A stretch of 64,000 bases of DNA, taken from assembly GCA_023014335.1 (NCBI GenBank), contig JAECYW010000004.1, forward strand, positions 744,001-808,000, read 5' to 3'. This DNA is from Galerina marginata (Eukaryota > Basidiomycota > Agaricomycetes > Agaricales > Galerinaceae). Positions 46,336-59,020 of this stretch are shown piece by piece; position 1 is the first letter of the stretch; the number at the start of each line of letters is the position of its first letter. The position numbers and the translations under genes were made by a program. The notes beneath the pieces are model-generated. The model was given only the letters and a program-made list of their open reading frames with translations. It made no database searches and was not told the origin of the DNA.

Positions 46336-48305
46336 TGGAAATAGAACTATAAGCAAGTGCAGTTGGACAGTGATATTGGCGGAGGTCCGTGTGTTAGAGC
46401 CCGCTTTATGACTCTATACATTGTTGTCCTTAAAGTGACCGGCTCACCCTCTTCCATTATAGCAACTGGAAGCAGCAACCCAGAAACACGAAATTTTGGA
46501 AGGAAACAGGGAAGACATGTTTGGGCTCCCAAGCGGTTCAGGAAGTTAGGGAGAAAAGGTCAGCTCAAAGCGATGAGTATGAGCTCCATGACGCAAGTGG
46601 TAACGTTGACCCATCATGCATCACTCGGGAGGGGATATAAAAGATTCGATTTCAGGCACGGCTCTCCTGAGTGACTGAGTCTTTCAAGATCTCGACGTCC
46701 TTCAGCCCACCACAGGCTCCAGGCTATCCTGCTGCATCGTCGTCATCGTCCGCCCAGCCGTTGTCTTCTTCAGAATCGTTCTTCTGCTCCGCGAGCTTCT
46801 ATCAATTTCCAGCTTTTCTACAGGCTCTACCGATGTGCTATTTTCCTGATGACGCCGGTAAACTGTGCAGTTATGTAGAGTATATTATGAACCGGCCGCG
46901 GAGGCCCAGCGGCCACTCCGAATTAAGGCGGACCGCCCGCACCGTTCACCCGCCCGCTAGATGTTCCCGGCGTTTATGTGTTCTGTAAGGGTGACCAACA
47001 CCCCCTTCCGACTCCGAAGACCTTATTTGAGTGCGATCAGCGACATCAATACCAAGATACATCCCACGGATCACGGATTTCAATCGGTATACCATCCTAC
47101 CTATAGGCAATATTGTTTTGGAAGAGTCGACTCCGAGTCGTTGTTAATGGTGATACGTACTGTTTTAAACCTAGGCTTTGGTGCCACAATGCCTTATTTT
47201 GAACCATACATCTTTGCGGACAACACTGAACTCGCCACTCGTTGATCCGCCTGATACTGGACCCACATGGTTTCGAGGGTTGAAGATAGACATCTGGAAG
47301 ATGCCGGGGTCATCTGCCAGCAATTGTTTGGGACACGGACTCTTCTGTGAACGCTACCGCCACTAGTGGACTACCAGTTACCCCTAGGACCAAGGGAAAA
47401 CAAGCCTCAGCGCTCAGCAGTGATGATTGCGCCGTTGGACCCAACTCCTAATAACCCGTGTCCTTTTCGTGAACGAAGCTCACAATACTGCCTCGTAAAC
47501 CATGAGGCAGCTCGTGCCTTTTATAATCAAGCGAATATCTTTCTGCTGGATATTCTCATTCTTTTCCGAAGATCAAGCGTCAGCGTTTTTGTTGGTGATG
47601 GAATCCGAGACAGAGTAAGGCGGCCTCTCTGACTTTCATCCAGTTGATCCCACCAGCTAACTCTAATCCGTCGACTCCAGACCTCCAGTATATTTTCGTG
47701 CCTGTATTCATCTTTAGGTTCGTCGTGAGCTCATTTTGGATCGTCGGTCTAAAAATAACACTACTCTCCTCGAATTTAGACACGAATAAATTATTTCCTA
47801 TTATTTCGCAGGCCGAGCATCTACTCTGACGACGACACTCCACCATATCCGTTGGCCATTCGCTGCCGTTCGTTCCTACTCGTGACCAACATTTGAAATT
47901 GAACTCACATCAAGAAGCCAGATCTTGTGTATGTAAGTTCTCTGCAAAAGGCAGTCCCTGCAATCATGCCAAATTACTGGCCGTCAGCTGTCCTATGGGT
48001 TTCTCCTTCAGCAGTAATCCGGCACCGCTAAAATAAAGAAAGGAGAATTCAGATGCAAGCGACCTTTTTGTGACGTAGGCCACACGAATAACGCTGCAAT
48101 GAATATTCTGTGGACACCCAGTGCAAATACTCAGGTATGTAATTGCCACCGGCCTCCCCAAAGTTGCGCTCACTTGACCACAGTAGCACCCGGAAATCGT
48201 TTACTTCTCGAATGTTGTACCGGGCCGCCGATGACGACGATTTACTGCGTGTTTGGGGATATAAATTGGTAGTCGAGCAGGGTGCATTCTATCCCGCGCA
48301 ACAAG
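46336..48305. other. long intergenic region
   Basis: About 2 kb with no convincing gene. A good TATA-like box (TATAAAAG) lies at 46636-46643, but no long frame starts within the next 300 bases. A GC-rich block at about 46890-46980 contains the near-palindrome GGCCGCGG..CAGCGGCC. The last part is the polygalacturonase promoter. Confidence 0.4.
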
Positions 48306-50340
48306 ATGATCTCAGTACTTTCTGTCCTGATACTTTCCAGTGGCGCAACGCTCGCTAATGCAGCTTGTTCTGCAACCATCAACTCCTTGGCCGGTAAGAT
48401 GACTTTCGTATGTTTACATCGTCCACTGGTTTGATCTATAACTCTAGACGTCGCCAATGCCGTAAAATGTACGAGCATAACACTCAACGGGTTCACAGTT
48501 CCCGCTGGACAGGCTTTGACACTTTCCCTGGCTACTGGCACAACCCTCAACATGAGTAAGTGTGAACGATATTTCCAAAATGAGATATGTCATCGACTAT
48601 TTTAGACGGCGATATCTTGTTCGGAAATAAGAGCTGGGCAGGACCGCTTTTCACCGTCAGGTTGGTGGTCCATGCATGTCATTATCAAACTGAAGTGTAT
48701 TGACAATTGCCTCTAGCGGAAAATCGATCACTTGTCAGTCTATCAATCATTCTTTGCACCGTCGTCGCTCAATTGCTATTGGCAGTCAACGGAAATGGCC
48801 ATAAGTTCGACGGAGGAGGTCCTTTCTACTGGGTAAGCGTCACCAACGAAGGAGGCATAATGTCCGTCCAACTGATACAAATTTTCATAGGATGGTAAGG
48901 GCGGAAACGGTGGTGTGCAAAAGCCTGCCCCAATGATGAAGTATGTTCAAAATCATAATTTTATTTCTCAGGGTACTGAATGAAATTCTAGGATCAAAAT
49001 CTCGGGTACCTTTGAGGTATATCTCGTTTATTTCTTGGGTGACCAAAGACCTCACCGTCAATAATCCAGAACGTCAAAGTGGTCAACTCGCCATCGCGCA
49101 CCTACTCAGTTTCCAATCCGGCGCCATTAGTAATGACTGGCCTAACAATTGATAACTGTAATGTGGCTCGCTTTTCTGTTATTCAAATCTGACAATCTAC
49201 GGTTTTAAAGCCCAGGGAGACTTCCCTAACTCTAAAAGTGGAGGACTTCCAGCAGGTGCGTATACCCCTGTTTTCAATCTAACTACGTTCTAAAAAAATC
49301 AAAAAGGACACAATACCGATGGATTCGACGCCAGCACCACTGACCTCACGATCCAGAACAGGTATGCATTTTTTTCAATATTCAAGTTTACAAGCTCTTA
49401 TTTATTTTATTTCAGTAATATTCACAACCAAGTTAGTGCTCTCAAGTCTTGGAATAACCGAAGCTAATATACATCCAAGGACGATTGCCTTGCCATCAAT
49501 AAAGGCTCCAACATTGTGTTCAAAGGAAATACTTGCACTGGCGGGCATGGAATATCTGTAGTAAGCCGTTTTCGAGTAGTTTTCAGGAGTCGACCCTCAC
49601 CTGTGGCATAGGGATCCATTGACTCCGACGTCACAGTCTCTGGAGTTGTCATCTCCGGAAACAAGATCGTCAACAAGTAAATGCTCCTTTTTCATTTGCA
49701 TTTATGTTATTCAATCGATTTATATAGTGACCAAGCTCTCCGTATCAAGACGAAGTCTGCAGCTTCAGGAAGCAGTGTTAAAAATATCACCTATTCCGTA
49801 TGATTTTAAAAATCTAGTCACTCCTTAAATCCTGATGGATTTACAGGGAAATACCGCTACCGGGATACGAAAATTCGGAGTCCTCATTGACCAGGTTTGC
49901 GGCTCATAGATTCAGTTTTGAACTGTCGCTCATTTGTTCCAGAGCTACCCAGACACACTGGGGACTCCAGGAACAGGAGTCGTTATTTCGGTATGGATTA
50001 GCGTTCAACCTTCATCGCTGTACATTTGAGCTAATTTTCAAATTAAAGGGTGTAAACTTTGTCTCACCAGCGACATCGATCACAGTCAACAGCGGGGCGC
50101 AAAGGGCTGCCGTAAACTGCGGCAAGGGTGCTTGCACTGGTAAGCCTTTCAGATAATGAGTCAGTGGTTTGGTGTAACGATACTAAATCCACGCGCTAGG
50201 AACTTGGAATTGGTCAAACCTTAAAGTATCTGGAGGCGTTGCAGGTGTGTTCATTTTCTCATTTCCTCAATTAAACCCGCTAACTGCTTGCTGTGGTAGG
50301 TAAAATTACGAATGCAGTAATTTCAGGCTGGAGCGGATGA
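48306..50340 (+). CDS. endopolygalacturonase, glycoside hydrolase family 28
   Basis: Secreted pectinase cleaving polygalacturonan. More than a dozen short exons; clear ones are 48306-48393, 48448-48555, 48606-48660, 48717-48733 (17 nt), 48786-48832 and 48891-48940. The signal peptide is about 20 residues ([19 protein letters not shown]). The mature protein begins ACSATINSL and continues [18 protein letters not shown]. All four GH28 signatures are present in order: HNTDGFDAS (NTD), NQDDCLAIN (DD), [11 protein letters not shown] (GHG) and ALRIKT (RIK). The C-terminus is [12 protein letters not shown]. One or two introns between 49006 and 49200 are ambiguous: a 36-bp intron would be too short, while a 43-bp alternative drops a conserved Gly-Thr-Phe. 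The full chain is therefore not fixed. Confidence 0.87.
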
Positions 50341-50634
50341 TTGATTACAACTCGAATACTTTCGTTTCACTTGTAGGGAGTGAAAGTTAGAAGTAAAATT
50401 GTTTTGACTTGTTCCAAGAATTAGATACAATATATTCTGCCTGTGGGCTGCTGGCGTAACTAGGTTGGAACGATGATAGCCAAGAAATCAAGTCATGGCA
50501 CCAGTTTTAGTGCAGACGTGTTCACCATATGATGTTGTGGCGAGAAGTGCATTATAGATAAGTCCAGAAGACTAATTAAACATACAAGTAAGATAAGTTG
50601 ACGCTTTCTATAATTCTAAAATGGATGAGTGGGT

Positions 50635-53600
50635 CTACGAAATAAGCTGCTTCAAAGCCGCGACGTGTGTCTCGCGTTTGCTGACGATCTGCGAATGTAC
50701 AAGCGAGCCCCGGAGATCCAACTCCAACTGTATAACGATGAGAATAAATAAGAACAAGCACAGAAAATAGATGACGAGTTGGCATACCTGAAGAAGCTTG
50801 TCTGCTTCCCACATCCTGGTAGGCAGGTTTTCCAGCGCGACGTAGACGGCGGGGATAGATTCGCAACGGAGGAGTTCGGGTTCGTTGCTACGTAGAATTC
50901 CAAGGGCGACGCGGAATAGGACGTCCAGACCGCCCACAAGGAACACGTCCCACACTCTGAACAAGGTCTGCAAGGCAGAAAAGTGAGCTCTCGAAACGCA
51001 AAGGACAGATGATAAAGCCTACCTCAACAGGCAAACAATCAGTAAAGAGAGACAGGAACCACGAGAAACAGATCGCGGCGAGATCAACGCCAAGATCAGT
51101 GAGGTGGGCGTGCAACTTGGGAACGAACTCTTGGACGTAGTCTAACAGGACAAGAGGACAGGCTCGGGATGGTAGGAGAGACGGCGAAAAGAAATCTTCA
51201 GGGAGGATCCGCTCAACAATGGCCGCGAGCATCCAGAACGCCTCTTCCTCATCCGCATGCACCAGCAGGAGGGTGGACGTGATCAGGTTCATGCCTTGAC
51301 AATACCCAACAGCAGGATTCCGTCTGGTCGCCAGCATCAGTCATCTCTTCGTTCAACAGTTCAACAAGGGGCAAACGAGATACGCACCGGCTATACGCGA
51401 TCAACACCCTGCGCAGCTTATCCACCCCTGCCCCGTCGCCTCCAAAGAAGATATTAAGCGGCATAGTCCGCCCAACGTCCTTCTCAATTTCACCCACCAC
51501 ACTGTCCGGACCATCCACCTCCGCCAGCAGGTCCTGGAACAGCCCCGGCTCCGTCATCTCCAGAGCGCCGCTGCACTCCAACCAGACCTTCGATCGGTAC
51601 ACCAACGGAATCCCACTCCTCACAAGCCGGTCGAACTCCCTCTTCTCGTCCTTGTTCGAGGACAGCCCAAGCTGGGCGAACCCGATGAGGCCCTCGCTGT
51701 GCGATAGCTCGTCCTCCTCGCCGGCTGTTCCGAGCCCGAGGATCGCAGCTGCGCCGCCAGCCACGGAGGACGAGGGCACGGCGTTGCTGTTCCCTTTGAG
51801 GTGCTTGACTTTGCTCCGCTGTTTGACGAACGCGTCCCACTCTTTCCGCTGCGAAGCCTGCTGCTGATCGTGGATCTCGGTCAGCTGGTTCAGCAATCGC
51901 CTGACGGTGTTCGCACAGGCATGACGTGGCGTGTCGGAATTAACAGAAAGGATGGAGGTTGTAGATGCCGCCAGGTTCGAAGAGACAGCGCCGGAATTGA
52001 CAACAGACGATCTCCTCCGGCTCTTGGAGGACGAGCGCGATTTGATGCTGATGGATTTCGAATCACCCGCGATGGAAGGAGAGCTATTGGGGTCGGATTT
52101 GCTTCCAACAACGGGTGCATCCAACTCGCCGTTGCAGGAACAGCTTTCCTTGACAATTTCTATGGTATTCTTCAGCCCTCCTGCTTCGTCGTCGTCGTCG
52201 TCATCGTCCGGCCAGCTATTGTCTTCTTCGCGATCCGCAATTTTGACTCCAGTTAGGCATGCCGGTGCTGTGCTGCCGCATTCCTTGGCTCGGATAAGCA
52301 GCAGGACGTCGTATTGCGAGACATCGTACATAAACCCATACCGGTCGGTCAGAGGTCGTTGGTTCTTGTCGTCATGATAAATTGTGTACCGTGAGGCAGA
52401 TTGGGGCAAGGGAATTGTAAACCGGAAATCACGAGAAGTAAGAGGTGTGTAAGTGCGAGACAGGTAGTGTGTCGGAGGTTTGGCTGTGGCGGGGATGATC
52501 GACTCGAGAGGCACAGAGGATGCTTTCTTCCTATTGCCAGGTGCACTGATGGATGGCATGTTATTACTCAAGACTCTTTGCCCAGCCGAGGACGTTGACG
52601 CGTCATTGGTAGATCCAGACCCGTTTCTATCGGTCATAGCAGGTGGTTTACGCTGCTGTTGAGTCATGAAGGACCCGAACAGAGGAGACGCGAACGGCGG
52701 GGCGACCTGCATGATACTCGCCGCCCGTGACTTGGTCTTCTTCATTGTCTCCGTCTGAGAAGCCAACGCGCGGTTCAAAATCATCGCAACATCCGTGGAT
52801 CCAATGTTGGGTGAAGACATGGTGCCCACAGCACCCGACTTGTCTGCAGGCTCAGAGGAGGAGGCATGTTCTGCTCTCAGGTCCTTACGGTCCTTAGGGC
52901 GGTTGCGGAACACGACGCCTTCGTCGCGTGCATTCCTGATAAGCTCCATCGCCAACTGTGCAACGAGAGGCCCGGTATCTCGGCCTTGGTCCGCGAGGAT
53001 GCTGCTTGGGTCGGAGCTCATTACGCGTGTGGCGTTGGCTATCGCCCGCAGGGTGGCGCCTTGCGTCAGGATGGGTGGTGGATCCTGGCTTAGTAAAGAG
53101 GGTTCTGTGGAGAGGCTGTGTGCAGGAACGAGGCTTTCGAAGACTGTGGAGATGAGGGGGGCGGCTGGTGAAGGGACGAACGAGGGCAGGATGGGTGAAG
53201 AGACGGCGGAGACGGCGGTAGAGAAGGACGTTGCAGCGTTGGTGTGGGTTGATTTTCCGGACCTGGCTGATTTGATAGACCCAGTGTCGGACTCGACGGG
53301 TGGCGAGTCGTCCATGACGGTGGAACTCCTCTTTGTCGAGGAGGACGAGGAGGGAGCGGGATTTAGTATCGATATTCCGAGGGTCCCGAACACGCTCTTC
53401 GCTGATCTTCTCCGGTGCTGCTGTTTGGCAATGACTACGTTCGGAGGTCTCTCTGTGGGTGGATCCTTGTCACCAGGTGCTCGGTCTCCCTTTTTACTCC
53501 ACCATGTTCCCATCCAGTCGCCAATTGAAGGCCTGTCCTGTCGTAATTTATGCGGTATCAGAGTTGGCTCTCCTGCGGTGTCCTCCTCTTCTTCTATTGC

Positions 53601-54555
53601 TGGATTATCGGTCGGGGGTATGATTTCAACCTGAGTGGGTTGTTGGTCTAAGATCGGGGTCGAAGCTTCTTCGGGCATAGGGCTGAGAGGGTGTAGTGGG
53701 TCTGGTAGGCTACGTGATATGAGTCCTTCGTCGGCGACGGCCTCCGCGAGTGATTCCGCGAGTGACTAGAAGAAATCAGCATATCAAAATAAAATTAGAA
53801 TAAGAACCTACCAGTACGCTTTGCTTCCTATGGACCTGGTGCACATTTTCGTCGTCGTCCGTAAATAATGACTGTATGACGCGTCTTGCAACCTCCTGCT
53901 CAGATGGCTTCAGTTCCTTAAGCAGTTCATTCGCCCTCTTCCTCTTCGCAACTTCTTTCTCCTGCAGTATCTTCCTCGCCTCTTCTAATTCCAGTCTTGC
54001 ACGCGATAGATTGTGCACCGCCGACGACAAAACACGCAACGCAGTGTGATATGGATGACTTGATGCATCGGCTGGCGAGTCTGAGGCGCTTAGCTTGGAT
54101 ATAGTCGCCTGGATAGCCTCGTCGGAATACGTATGCCATTTCGTTGCGAGAACCTGAGCAGATACAGCCGAGTTGACGCCTTCCAGTTCGGGTTCGCCCG
54201 TGACAAAGACTTCTGGATTCCCATGGGCCATAGAGAGATCATGAAGTGATCCAACAACGAAGAGGGGTGGCGCTTTCGATGGCGGTTTGTCCCACAGTAC
54301 AGTAAGCGAAGACGAGTTGTTTTCGTCTGCCCTTGCCCTCTCCGTCTTTCCGTATCCACGAACGCTGCCATCCCAGTTGGGCAATTCTGGGTGATGTTGT
54401 TCTTGCTGAGCCTTCAAGCTGAAGTAATTTGACGCCGTCGACGCTGGTCGGGCTTCACTGCTCTGCTGGCCGCGATTTCTACGTCCTTTGGATGGCACGT
54501 CCTCTGGTGAGAGTGGATGAGAGTGCACTGGAGTCTTGGTATGTGTAGACGCCAT
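50635..54555 (-). CDS. TBC-domain Rab GTPase-activating protein
   Basis: Accelerates GTP hydrolysis by a Rab-type GTPase in membrane traffic; the Rab is unknown. Exons 54555-53812, 53765-51388, 51323-51023, 50967-50788 and 50727-50635; 1231 residues. The N-terminal 850 residues are Ser/Pro-rich and mostly disordered, with a coiled coil near 200-235 (RARLELEEARKILQEKE) and a conserved patch TPLTSRDFRFTIPLPQSASR. The TBC domain (about 935-1150) starts RSGIPLVYRSKVWLECSG. The Arg finger lies in EKDVGRTMP and the Gln finger in GYCQGMNL, followed by FSWFLSLFTDCLPVE and RVWDVFLVGG. Both catalytic fingers are present, so GAP activity is expected. GC-rich sequence opens long false frames on the other strand. 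Confidence 0.9.
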
Positions 54556-54986
54556 GATTTCTTCGCAGTAATGAAGGTTGAATCATAAAATCCAGGCTCT
54601 TCGGCAGCGACCAAGGCGTGAAAAGGAGCAGGCTGACGCCACCTCGTGTTCGACGGAACCCTTTCTTTCGTTGGAATACAGCTCGATAAGGGTTCGAATA
54701 CTTGCTATTGCACGCAAAATAAAGTAAAAAAGCAATTCTAGATCCAAGGCAAGGACGATCGTCAGGGTATTGTGGGGGGTAATGAAGGGAGACCGGCATA
54801 ATTACTGGAAATTCTATTTATATTACGTCCGCATCGCCGTGCAATCCTAACAGCTACCACTTGAACTGACTCGTACTGCTCTTCCCAACTGGCGCCAATC
54901 GAACGTCCTTACAATCATGTGGCTACAGAATAGTCGAATATTTAAACTATAGATCACTCACCGAGTCATCCCCACAACCACGCGCG
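54556..54986. other. divergent spacer, no gene seen
   Basis: Upstream of the TBC gene (-) and of the kinase-like pseudogene (+). Presumed promoter sequence only. Confidence 0.4.
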
Positions 54987-55850
54987 ATGGAACATCGATT
55001 GAATTCAAAATACCTGACTTTCTTATCAATTCTTCCGAACAATTCTCTTCAGCCTTTCCTTCATCACCGCGGCTATCAACTATGTCCAAGGTATAGGTAT
55101 AAGCCAAACTGGAGGCTATCATGGCTCACAGTCGAAGCGAAACCAGTCCAGCAACTTCTTAATCCCCTGTACACGTCGAAGACTTTAGAGTACAGGCGCA
55201 GGTAAGATTTCCCCATCGTCGTACATTCATTTGCTCGCAGTTACTTTGTTACTTTTCTGCAGGGAGGGGCTATGCTGGCCCAGGACGCCGTTCGGATGAA
55301 GGATGATAACAAGGCGGAGACAAGAAAAAAAAGAACTTCATATTGTGTTGTTTCTTTCGACGGTCAACATGGGACTGATCCGCAAAACGTCGTTCCTATT
55401 CTTGACGTTATTTTGATTCCAGGAGATGACGATCACGCTTTGCTGGTCATACCTCACCTTTTACCTTTCCATATTCTTCCCTTTCGAAAAGTCGGAGAAT
55501 TCTGTGCAAAGACCCGTACAATATCAATATCATGTTGTTGTTGATCTGGGATCTCTATGCGCTGCACACCGAAGGCTGTCAGGGTATTGGGAACAGTCAC
55601 AGGATAAATCAGTGTCGGAACTATCTCTGACGATACCCTACGACCATTCGCGGTCGATATTTATCAACTGGGAAATTTATTCGACAGATGCATGCAGGTT
55701 TGGACTTTTCGATTGATAATCGATGCATTATCTGAATACCGCCCCAAGAAATACGACGGTCCTTCATCGTTTATACAATTTGTAGAACATATGACGGTGC
55801 AAGACCCTAGAATGCGACCAATTGCTGCGGAAGGTGCGAGAAATGGAGAA
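54987..55850 (+). pseudogene. degenerate protein-kinase-like gene
   Basis: Decayed relative of the two intact kinase-like genes at 59021 and 61056. The N-terminal block LQPFLHHRGYQL, the GDDDHALLVIPHLLPFHILP block, QSQDKSVSELSLTIPY and a C-terminal YDGPSSFIQFVEHM..DPRMRP block are still recognisable in order, but in different frames with stops between them. Compared with the intact copies, the segment holding the HRD catalytic loop is deleted. What remains of DFG reads VVVDLGSL. It cannot encode an active kinase. The array therefore held at least three copies. Confidence 0.75.
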
Positions 55851-56382
55851 TGGAGCATGGCGTCTTGCTGCTCTCGTCCGTGTGTTCCTTTAAATTGGTC
55901 GCTCCTCTCATCTCGGTGCTGTTGCCATCTTGCTTCGATCGTCTGCCGTAGCTTCTATGACTCAAGAAGCGCTGCAGCAGCGCCGCTGCTCCCTAGAGAA
56001 TTTGGGGTACGCCGAGCGACTCAAGGAGACAGAATTGGTACAATTATAGCACTTCCACTTCAAAGTATGCACATTTTACACAGAACGACAAAAGGACAAC
56101 ATAAATGCAACGGAATACAGACGCGAGTCGTCGACAAAGACTTGGTTTGGAGCAAATACATACCTATACGAAAACATTAACCTAAAGTTGCACCATAGCC
56201 AGGACCAAGTTCATCACACGAGGAGCAGCGATGCGTTGAAGTCCTGGTACAACGATGTGGCCAACCTTCACAAATTCGGCCTACGTGGATTTCAAACCAA
56301 GAGCAGCAGCAGTCGGCTGGTCAATGATATCCGTAAGCGAAATAATATCTCCTGCTCCCGAGTTCTCGCCTAACATTGCTTT
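55851..56382. other. intergenic, no supported gene
   Basis: Between the pseudogene and the 3' end of the coiled-coil gene. Short frames only; if the coiled-coil gene is spliced differently, its 3' end may extend into this part. Confidence 0.35.
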
Positions 56383-57494
56383 TCAGTTGAGAGAGCAGGA
56401 TTCAATGAAAGTGAGGCTTACTTTCAGGAATGCTCTCGGAAACACTCTCCGTGAAGCTCTCCCGAAACAAACCCACTCTAATAAAGTCGCTCGAACCAGA
56501 GTTCCTGACATCATCAGGTTGGTCAGCAACTGTGTAAACAGGGATGCTTAAAATCAGTATTTAATGCGCACAGACAGCACCGATACGAACCGCGGTTTTT
56601 TAGAGGCAAGGCTGGAGGCGGTGACTTTCTCTGCAATGCCTCGATGAACTTCTTTTCGTCCTAAATTTATACGAAGGACGTTCAGTAGTAGTCGCTAAAT
56701 TGGCCGCTAGAAATCTTACCTCCTCTTTACTGATAAATTTCACTGGAAATGGGGACGAGTATCAATGACCGGGACATTCTCTCATTTATGGTTAGAAGGA
56801 ACGAAACCTTACAGTCGATGGCTTCCTTCGTCGCCTCAAATATCTGTAGTTGGTCGAAAGATAGCGGAATATCAGGGACTAGAGAGCGAGAGAAAGAGTT
56901 TGAATGATTTACTTTGTTTCGAGCTTCCTGCATCCGCGCCTCTGCTAGTATCTCCCGGCCATTTTCCATCTTTGTCACGGTCTCTGCGTGTATGGTTTCG
57001 TCTTCCCAAATTTTTTTCATGGTGTCCAACAGAGTTTTTAATTCTGCTTCGGTGCTTTGAAGCTATAAAAATCATAAAGATTATTGTCAAAACTAAGCTG
57101 GAATCGATAAATACTTACTTCGTTCGTTAACCTAAGATTCTTGAATCCATCTGCGAGAGAGTTGTATTCAACCCTAAACTTCGAGCGATCTTCAAGTTGT
57201 TTGCTTGTCATTTTCTCTTTCAGAAGTTGTGCATTTTTATGAAGCCTACGCATCGAATCGTCAGAATACGACTCCCAAGTCAATAAAATTTACTCACTCG
57301 CGGAGTTCCTCTTGTTTTTCAATATTGATCTCCGGACTTGCTTCAACTGAAAGCAAGGCAACCTGGTAGATCTCAATAGCGCGAATAAGATTGTTGACGA
57401 TTTTGCTCCTATCATTCTCTCCCATCCTTATACTCTTGAACCAATTCAAAGAGTCTAGGACTTCAGGGCCTGGTAAAGGGATGGACAGGGACAT
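56383..57494 (-). CDS. coiled-coil protein of unknown function
   Basis: Not recognised. Exons 57494-57298, 57245-57119, 57062-56913, 56843-56813, 56742-56720, 56660-56591 and 56546-56383 keep one frame for 253 residues. After a start MSLSIPLPGPEVLDSL, residues 25-190 are almost entirely charged and helical, with heptad-like spacing (EKQEELRELHKNAQLLKEKM, STEAELKTLLDTMKKIWEDE, NGREILAEARMQEARNK), so a long coiled coil is expected. The C-terminal 60 residues turn hydrophobic (SLFTQLLTNLMMSGTLVRA) and could contact a membrane or a partner. Exons 4 and 5 are 31 and 23 nt. The last exon can also be read in a second open frame, so the C-terminus is the weakest part. Confidence 0.55.
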
Positions 57495-59020
57495 CTCGAG
57501 GTCTGTGAGACTTGAGTATGGCTGGGGAAAGGGTTTTGGGGTGACTAAAGTCGAGTGAGCTGGGGATTTTCGATTCTTCCCATTTTTATACAGCTGCGTC
57601 CGGCGTGTCAGTGATACTCAATTGTGGCGTGCCCGTATTCAGTAGCCAGCGACTCGGATGTCACTTCACACGAGATACCACTCACGCGGGTGTAACTTGA
57701 TAAGAAGTTCCGTAGTAGTGGGCCTTGTCATGATTCATCGCACACAGAAAGCACGCCGCATCTCATTGTTCACCAGAACTAGTGGGAACAACGAGTCATT
57801 CAACTGACATGACCATATATAGAAATCGCGTCCCGATATAGCAGTAGATCGGATTTGTTTGACGATCTGGTGCTGCCAGTTCAGACAGGACACTGAGAAC
57901 CCCAAAAATCAGCACGGCACTATATGTTTAAATCTTCTATTGTGTACCTTTTGACGTTTACTGTGATTGAGCTGCCGGACTTCATTCGGAATGGTCGTGT
58001 CAGGCAGTCAGCGCTGCAGCAAGCCTGACCGCCACCCTGCTCCCTTGCTGCAAACACTGAATCTGTGGTCAGACAAACAACGCCGCTATTATACTCAACA
58101 GCAAGAGCAACTGAGAACTCGTCATTTTTCGGACCAATACTGGGCTAATTCTCTGTCGTTCGAAATCAATAAATGACTCGGATGCCTCATGGTCTACCGT
58201 TTTAAAACTCAGTATCAACGTTATATCGCCGAAACCCCATCCTCAGCATCCGTAGATCAGTGACTCAGACTGTTCTACAAATTAAGGCTTGAATTGCTGT
58301 CAAGAAGAATCATAACAAGGCACTTGGTCTAAAGAGACTCCGAACGCACTTCAATGAATAAGGCATCCTCACTCTTCCAATACGCTTAACTCTAGATGCT
58401 GTCAGTGCGTTCGGCATGTATGACCTCTAAGAGAGTATAATGCGTTTCCCATCAGAAAAGAACGTGGGATTGGACCGCAAATGGCAAATGGATGATGGGA
58501 TCTTCCTACCATGGGTAGGTTTTCACCGGTTCAGCCTCCATGATTGCTGCTCTCTGGAAGAAAGCCCAAAGCTTCGGAGTCAAGGCGTTCGCTACTAGTG
58601 GTGCCTTTCCGTGCATCACTTTACCCTACGGTTTTAGGCGGTTATACTGGTCATGGAGATACTCCCAAGAACAAGAATTGAAAAGGGGTTCCGAAAATAG
58701 AAGCCAGACAGCGGAGTCAGTAAAAAAAAGGATAAGGAGCTGGAATAGAATATAGCTATTCGCGTGGCGCCAGTGACAGAAGTAGTCAGAAACGGAAAGA
58801 CTAACTTCCGTGGCTATGACAGAAATTTTTTTTGTTGCAGCAAGAAGTTGGCAAGAAGCTGAAGAAGGCACGAATCATGAATAAGGCAGAAAACTCCCGG
58901 AGTCACAGTGGTCAGGTTACTTTCAAGCTCCGTCAATCTTTGCACGTGACTATCAAAATCATCCCATTCCGAAACAGTGAGTGACGCAGTTCGACTTCCT
59001 CACCTTCACGACAAAGCGTA
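57495..59020. other. intergenic, no supported gene
   Basis: About 1.5 kb separating the coiled-coil gene (-) from kinase-like gene 1 (+), with both promoters. No long frame, RNA gene or repeat is convincing. Confidence 0.4.

Noticed and set aside
52795..53634. 279-codon plus-strand frame
   Set aside because: Antisense to the Ser-rich part of the TBC-domain gene; an artefact of its codon bias.
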